Shown here in pieces: positions 5,672 to 8,780 of a stretch of 8,780 bases of DNA. Below the pieces are notes generated by a model. It was not told where the DNA came from and ran no database searches. It worked only from the letters and a program-made list of their open reading frames with translations. How positions within the stretch are numbered: the first letter of the stretch is position 1; each line of letters starts with the position of its first letter. The stretch spans positions 1 to 8,780 of the forward strand of contig DATAED010000423.1 in assembly GCA_036258195.1 (NCBI GenBank). The letters run 5' to 3'. This stretch comes from JAKAIY01 sp036258195. GTDB lineage: Bacteria; Chloroflexota; Ktedonobacteria; Ktedonobacterales; JADMIN01. Both the position numbers and the translations under genes were made by a program.

Positions 5672-6733
5672 TCAGGGAGCGCCAACGTCGGGCGGCTCAT
5701 CCGCTGGCGTCGTGTGCGGTCGCAGGTGATCCCACCCGCGCGCCTCCAACGCAAGCTGCTTGCCATTTTGCGCGCGTACACGCAATCCGCTTGCCACATC
5801 GGTAATCTCGCCGATGACCGTCGCGACGCCGCCCACCGCGCGCACGGCCTCCAGCGCCGCCGTGACACCGCCGGGCCGCGTCGTGAAGAGCAATTCATAG
5901 TCGTCGCCGCTGGTCAGCGCGATGCCCAGAGGATCGCGCCCCAGCGCCTGCGCCAGCGTGCGGGTGGCGCCGTCCACTGGCAGCGCCGCCAGCTCGACCA
6001 GCGCGCCGACGCCGCTGCGCTGACAGAGGTGTCCCAGATCGCCCGCCAGTCCATCGCTGATGTCGAGCATGGCGGTGACCTGTCCGGTGGCGGCCAGCGC
6101 CTGCCCCTCGCGCACGCGGGGCTGCGGCGTCACCATGGCGCGGCGCGCCTCGCCCAGCGCGGCGGCGGCCTCGGCGGGCAGCGCGGCGTGGTCGGCATCG
6201 GTGTAGGCTAGCAGCGCCGTCACCGCCGCGCCCAGGCGGCCCGTCACCAGCAGGCGGTCGCCGGGACGCGCGCCTGCGCGGGTCAGCAGACGGTCGCGAG
6301 CGACCCGCCCCAGCGCGGTGATGTCGAGGGTGAGCGGGCCGGGAGTAGAGGAGATATTGCCGCCGACCAGCGCGACATTGAACTGCCGCGCCAGCGCGCG
6401 CATGCCAGAGTAAACGCCGTCGAGCATGGCCACATCGAGGTCGGGCGGCGCGAGCAGTGAGACCAGCGCCCACAGCGGCTCGCCACCCATCGCGGCGATG
6501 TCGCTGAGGTTGACCGCCAGCGCCTTGTGGCCAATCTCCTCGGGCGTGGCGACACTGGGCAGAAAGTGCGTGCCCTCAACCTGCGCATCGCAGGTCGCCA
6601 GCAAGAGCTGGTCGGCGCCCAGATCGAGCGCGGCGGCGTCATCGCCGATCCCCAGAGCGACATCGGCGCGCGACTCCAGCCCGGCGGTCAGCCGCTCGAT
6701 CAGCGGAAACTCGCCCAAATCTTCGAGTCGCAT
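5672..6733 (-). CDS. thiL: Thiamine-monophosphate kinase
   Basis: A 353-residue cytoplasmic enzyme that phosphorylates thiamine monophosphate to thiamine diphosphate with ATP, the last step of thiamine cofactor synthesis. It belongs to the PurM/AIRS fold. Signatures in order from the ATG at 6733: MRLEDLGEFPLIERL at the N-terminus, GIGDDAA (28-34), NLSDIAAMGGEP (75-86), VGGNIS (123-128), MLDISDGLAGDL (222-233) and TSGDDYELLF (274-283). The aspartates of the GIGDD, SDGL and GDD motifs are the Mg/ATP- and substrate-binding residues of the family. Length is normal. I chose 6733 because family members begin with this motif and GGGCGAGGGAG lies just upstream; an ATG at 6763 or a TTG at 6784 would add 10 or 17 residues without a good ribosome-binding site. 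No other thi gene is in the window, so it is an isolated pathway gene here. The last 15 residues are an acidic, proline-rich tail. Confidence 0.95.
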   Translation of the reverse strand: MRLEDLGEFPLIERLTAGLESRADVALGIGDDAAALDLGADQLLLATCDAQVEGTHFLPSVATPEEIGHKALAVNLSDIAAMGGEPLWALVSLLAPPDLDVAMLDGVYSGMRALARQFNVALVGGNISSTPGPLTLDITALGRVARDRLLTRAGARPGDRLLVTGRLGAAVTALLAYTDADHAALPAEAAAALGEARRAMVTPQPRVREGQALAATGQVTAMLDISDGLAGDLGHLCQRSGVGALVELAALPVDGATRTLAQALGRDPLGIALTSGDDYELLFTTRPGGVTAALEAVRAVGGVATVIGEITDVASGLRVRAQNGKQLALEARGWDHLRPHTTPADEPPDVGAP

Positions 6734-6849
6734 GCTCCCTCGCCCCGGTGCTGGCTCATCCATAACGAGCGTTCGCCGCTCCAACGTGCCATGTTATCAC
6801 GCTGTGGCGCGTGCGCGCAAGGGCTGCGTAGCGGCGGTGAGGTGGGACG

Positions 6850-6966
6850 CGGCCTTAAAAGGCCGACGCACGGCGCGCTGGGGCTTGAAAGCCCTCTCTG
6901 CGCGCCGCCATAGGCAGGCGCTGCGGCTTTTAAGCCGCGCCCGCGTGCTCCGGCCTTTCAAGGCCG
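6850..6966. repeat. Array of four short palindromes with a CTT-NN-AAG core
   Basis: Four inverted repeats lie in this stretch: 6850-6865 (arms CGGCCTT/AAGGCCG, centre AA), 6881-6894 (GGGCTT/AAGCCC, centre GA), 6923-6938 (GCGGCTT/AAGCCGC, centre TT) and 6951-6966 (CGGCCTT/AAGGCCG, centre TC). All keep CTT-NN-AAG, while the arm bases at the fourth and sixth pair from the centre vary with matching changes on the other side. Centres are 30, 43 and 28 bases apart. The second copy is nested inside a larger 8-bp inverted repeat, CGGCGCGC (6871-6878) and GCGCGCCG (6900-6907). The array lies between gtrA and thiL, both read on the minus strand. Possible roles are REP-like mobile hairpins, a compound terminator or protein-binding sites. 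Confidence 0.75.
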
Positions 6967-6972
6967 AGAGCA
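6946..6972 (-). terminator. Stem-loop immediately after the GtrA-family gene, possible terminator
   Basis: The last palindrome of the array is extended by TGCTC (6946-6950) and GAGCA (6968-6972). This gives a 12-bp stem with a single bulged base at 6967 and a 2-base centre. It begins three bases after the TAA stop (6978-6976) of the gtrA-type gene. No T-run follows on the minus strand, so it would be a U-poor terminator or a 3'-end-protecting hairpin. On the plus strand the stem is followed by TCTTTATT. Confidence 0.4.
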
Positions 6973-6975
6973 TCT

Positions 6976-7587
6976 TTATTGGTGGCGATAGGTGAAGAGG
7001 TGGTGCACCGTGAAGTTGTAGAACGTGGCGATGATGATGGCGATGGCCTGCGCCACCAGCGCCAGGTGCGCCTGCTGGCCCATCAGATGGAAGAAGAGCG
7101 CGAAGAGGATCGAGGTCACGGCCACGCCGCTGAGGCTGGTGATGTGGAAGCGCAAGCAGCGCGCCCACCACGAGCGATTGTGGCCCGCCAGATGGCGAAA
7201 GGTGAAGTAGTCGTTGGGGATGAAGTTGGCCATGATGGAGAGCTCATAGGCCACGACATTCGCCAGCACCAGATACCACAGGACGTTGGCCGAGCCGAAG
7301 TGGAAGAAGATCGCCAGGATTCCCAGATTAACGACCGCCGCCGTGCCGCCGATGATCAGATAGGTGAAGGCGCGCTGGATGACGCCAGCCTTGCCGTGCG
7401 TCACCTGCTCGGTCAGCGCCAGCGCGCGGTTGACCAGCGGCCAGCGCGTGTCATAGTAGCTCTTCGCAGCCACAGCGGGCGCGTGGCTGGCGGGCGTGCG
7501 GATGGTCGGATCCATATTGGCAGCCTCGATCAGCGCCCGCTCATCGTCTGAGCGACTGCGCTCATCCTGCATCATGATATCAGCCAA
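6976..7587 (-). CDS. GtrA-family membrane protein with long hydrophilic N-terminus
   Basis: A 203-residue protein whose residues 70-203 form a GtrA-like (PF04138) domain of four membrane helices, at about 74-96, 103-123, 146-170 and 174-194. Both halves end in the family's Asn-Phe ... Phe/Tyr-Arg pattern: ANFIPNDYFTFR (120-131) and NFTVHHLFTYR (191-201). GtrA proteins are thought to help move or flip polyprenyl-linked sugars for cell-surface glycosylation. No glycosyltransferase gene is adjacent, so the substrate is unknown. Residues 1-65 are charged and polar, whereas most family members begin close to the first helix. The start is a TTG at 7587 preceded by GAGGAGGAG at 5 bases, the best Shine-Dalgarno in the vicinity; the first ATG codons inside (7575, 7572) lack one. 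The stop is TAA, followed at once by a stem-loop. Confidence 0.88.
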   Translation of the reverse strand: MADIMMQDERSRSDDERALIEAANMDPTIRTPASHAPAVAAKSYYDTRWPLVNRALALTEQVTHGKAGVIQRAFTYLIIGGTAAVVNLGILAIFFHFGSANVLWYLVLANVVAYELSIMANFIPNDYFTFRHLAGHNRSWWARCLRFHITSLSGVAVTSILFALFFHLMGQQAHLALVAQAIAIIIATFYNFTVHHLFTYRHQ

Positions 7588-7803
7588 TGTCTCCTCCTCA
7601 CGCCCGGCGTCGCATGCCAGACGTCTCGCCCGTCGCTACGCGCTTCAGCGTAGCGCATGCAGAGAGGGCATGCAAGTGAGAGGCCACTATGGCTCAATCA
7701 CTGCTCATTATCGGCGGGCGTCGTGGGAGCGCAGACAGGCGCATCCGCAGCGTCGTGACCGTGGGCCATGCAGCCCATGGGTACCTCGTACGCAAGCGGA
7801 AGG
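7588..7803. other. Intergenic region between the CPBP protease and GtrA-family genes, with stem-loops
   Basis: No convincing gene lies in these 216 bases. CGCTACGC (7634-7641) and GCGTAGCG (7648-7655) form a perfect 8-bp stem with a 6-base loop in the presumed leader of the gtrA-type gene. GCATGC occurs at 7612, 7655 and 7668, the latter two as GCATGCA. CCGTGGGC/GCCCATGG (7759-7766 and 7773-7780) is an imperfect inverted repeat about 23 bases beyond the CPBP stop and might mark its transcript end. GATAAT on the minus strand (7712-7707) resembles a -10 box, but I see no good -35 partner. Confidence 0.4.
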
Positions 7804-8691
7804 CTATTCTGCAGTTGTCCTGTACTTTGCGCTCGCCAGTCGTTGGATGCTGGCGAGGTGGATGAAGGCAAGAATGGCCAACACAGCGAAGACCAGTGTC
7901 TGCGCGACATGGATCCAGAACCAGAGCTCCGTCGTGCCATGCCCGGCGATTTGGCGGATCACGTCTGTCGGCCACACGAGGGTGAAGAAGGCCAGCAGGC
8001 CGATGGCGTGCGTCACAATGCCTGGCAGGATGGACTGCGCGAGGAGGGCGGTTGCGCCCAGCATCACGTCCACGAGGGCGTAGAAGAGCAGGGTTGGCCA
8101 GACGAATCCCTGGGTCAGCGCATGCTCCGGCGCCATCACGAGGGCTGTGATGAGGATGGCGCCCACACCTCCGACAGTTCCTTCCAGGGCGCCTTGAAAG
8201 TACCCTCTGAAGGCTGCCTCCTCGGTAACCGCGCCGACGAGTGAAGCCATCACCAGCACGAGGGTGACGGTGATCAGGGGATACGTGGAGAAGCCCGGCA
8301 GCGCCCGCGTGGGGGACAGGTGTGCGAGCTGGAACAAGACGAACCACAACCCAGCGAGGGCCACGATCGCCAGCACACCCGCTCCGACGGCTGATAGAAA
8401 GACCCGACGCGGCGTACGTCGTGCTCGCAGGCGCCGACGCCGCGCCTCCGCTGTGCTGCGCGGCCACCCTGCGCCGCCGAGATAGCGCCACATCAGCCAC
8501 AAGAGCAAGGCCATGACGGCGACCGCCCAGGGGATCGCAGGGCTGGTCGCCAGGTTAACAGTAAGCAGCGCGCTCCAGATGCCTCCCACCGCTGCCGTCA
8601 GCACGATGGCCAGAGCGCCAAAGCCCACGATCAGCGCGAGGCGACTCGCGCGCGGCCCAAACTGAGTGGGCGCTTTCTGCGGTGGCGTCAT
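7804..8691 (-). CDS. CPBP-family intramembrane metalloprotease (CAAX/Abi type)
   Basis: A 295-residue integral membrane protein with about eight hydrophobic segments. It carries the CPBP signatures: the EExxxR motif as TEEAAFRGYF (E157, E158, R162), a second-motif histidine in LVMAPEHAL (H190) and a third-motif histidine in SILPGIVTHAIG (H228). In the family the glutamates and histidines form the metal site of a protease. Members process prenylated or secreted peptides, give bacteriocin self-immunity, or have unknown roles. A basic cytoplasmic loop (RRRRLRARRTPRR, about 84-96) separates the first two helices from the catalytic core, as the positive-inside rule predicts. The second motif is MAPEH rather than the common FxxxH, and the third has no Asn four residues before the His. 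The start is an ATG after AGGGAG. No bacteriocin gene is seen, so its client is unknown. It probably follows the partial gene at the window edge in one transcript. Confidence 0.88.
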   Translation of the reverse strand: MTPPQKAPTQFGPRASRLALIVGFGALAIVLTAAVGGIWSALLTVNLATSPAIPWAVAVMALLLWLMWRYLGGAGWPRSTAEARRRRLRARRTPRRVFLSAVGAGVLAIVALAGLWFVLFQLAHLSPTRALPGFSTYPLITVTLVLVMASLVGAVTEEAAFRGYFQGALEGTVGGVGAILITALVMAPEHALTQGFVWPTLLFYALVDVMLGATALLAQSILPGIVTHAIGLLAFFTLVWPTDVIRQIAGHGTTELWFWIHVAQTLVFAVLAILAFIHLASIQRLASAKYRTTAE

Positions 8692-8716
8692 GCTCCCTTT
8701 TTGCCTCCCGCTTGCT

Positions 8717-8780
8717 TCACGCTTCGTCTGCTTCAGTCTCCGACCGCGATGCGGCCAGACGGGCGATGTTCGCCATGAAG
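8717..8780 (-). CDS. C-terminal fragment of an unidentified protein (cut by the window edge)
   Basis: Reading inward from the right edge on the minus strand, one frame gives FMANIARLAASRSETEADEA followed by TGA (8719-8717). The residue mix and the codon third positions (15 of 20 G/C) look more like a protein end than the other frames. It ends 25 bases before the CPBP start, a normal operon spacing. The family cannot be told from 20 residues. The CPBP frame is also open to the edge, but its upstream translation is Trp/Arg-rich and not protein-like. Confidence 0.4.
   Translation of the reverse strand, partial: FMANIARLAASRSETEADEA

Noticed and set aside
6850..6966. A CRISPR array
   Set aside because: The repeats are only 14-16 bases, each a self-contained palindrome with different arms and irregular spacers, and no cas gene is present.
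7694..8500. A 268-codon minus-strand open frame overlapping the CPBP gene
   Set aside because: It is an alternative frame of the CPBP gene with an Arg/Pro-rich translation; the CPBP frame has conserved catalytic motifs and membrane helices.

Overview
The window is GC-rich, gene-dense bacterial chromosome with strong Shine-Dalgarno sites (AGGAGG-type) and third codon positions dominated by G/C. Nothing in it fixes the species. The mix of genes, especially an ECF sigma factor directly followed by an alkyltransferase with a C-terminal Ada-type zinc domain, would suit a high-GC Chloroflexota-like or related soil/thermophilic lineage, but that is a weak inference. No rRNA, tRNA, CRISPR array, insertion sequence or phage gene was recognised.

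Left half, plus strand: a large cytoplasmic molybdopterin/[4Fe-4S] oxidoreductase (78-2285); a 69-bp gap filled by a 14-bp palindrome and a 9-bp stem-loop; a 10-TM EamA/DMT-type exporter (2355-3320); an ECF-type sigma-70 factor overlapping it by ATGA (3317-4009); and an O6-alkylguanine-DNA alkyltransferase fused to a C-terminal Ada-like Cys4 zinc domain (4012-4839), two bases after the sigma gene. The last three look like one transcription unit. The sigma/alkyltransferase pair is the most interesting part: the repair protein sits where an anti-sigma factor is usually encoded, and its domain order is the reverse of Ada's.

Right half, minus strand (read right to left): the last 20 codons of an unidentified gene (8717-8780), a CPBP-family intramembrane protease (7804-8691), a GtrA-family membrane protein with a long hydrophilic N-terminus and a TTG start (6976-7587), thiamine-monophosphate kinase ThiL (5672-6733), and a diverged PhoU-like protein (4836-5528). 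The two halves converge tail to tail, and the stop codons of the alkyltransferase and the PhoU-like gene overlap by four bases. This leaves no room for a terminator between them.

The GtrA-ThiL gap (6734-6975) carries four short palindromes sharing a CTT-NN-AAG core, with compensatory changes in the arms, one nested in a larger inverted repeat and one touching the GtrA stop codon. It is the clearest non-coding structure in the window. Other non-coding structures are an 11-bp tandem duplication that doubles the ribosome-binding site of the PhoU-like gene and stem-loops in the 216-bp CPBP-GtrA gap.
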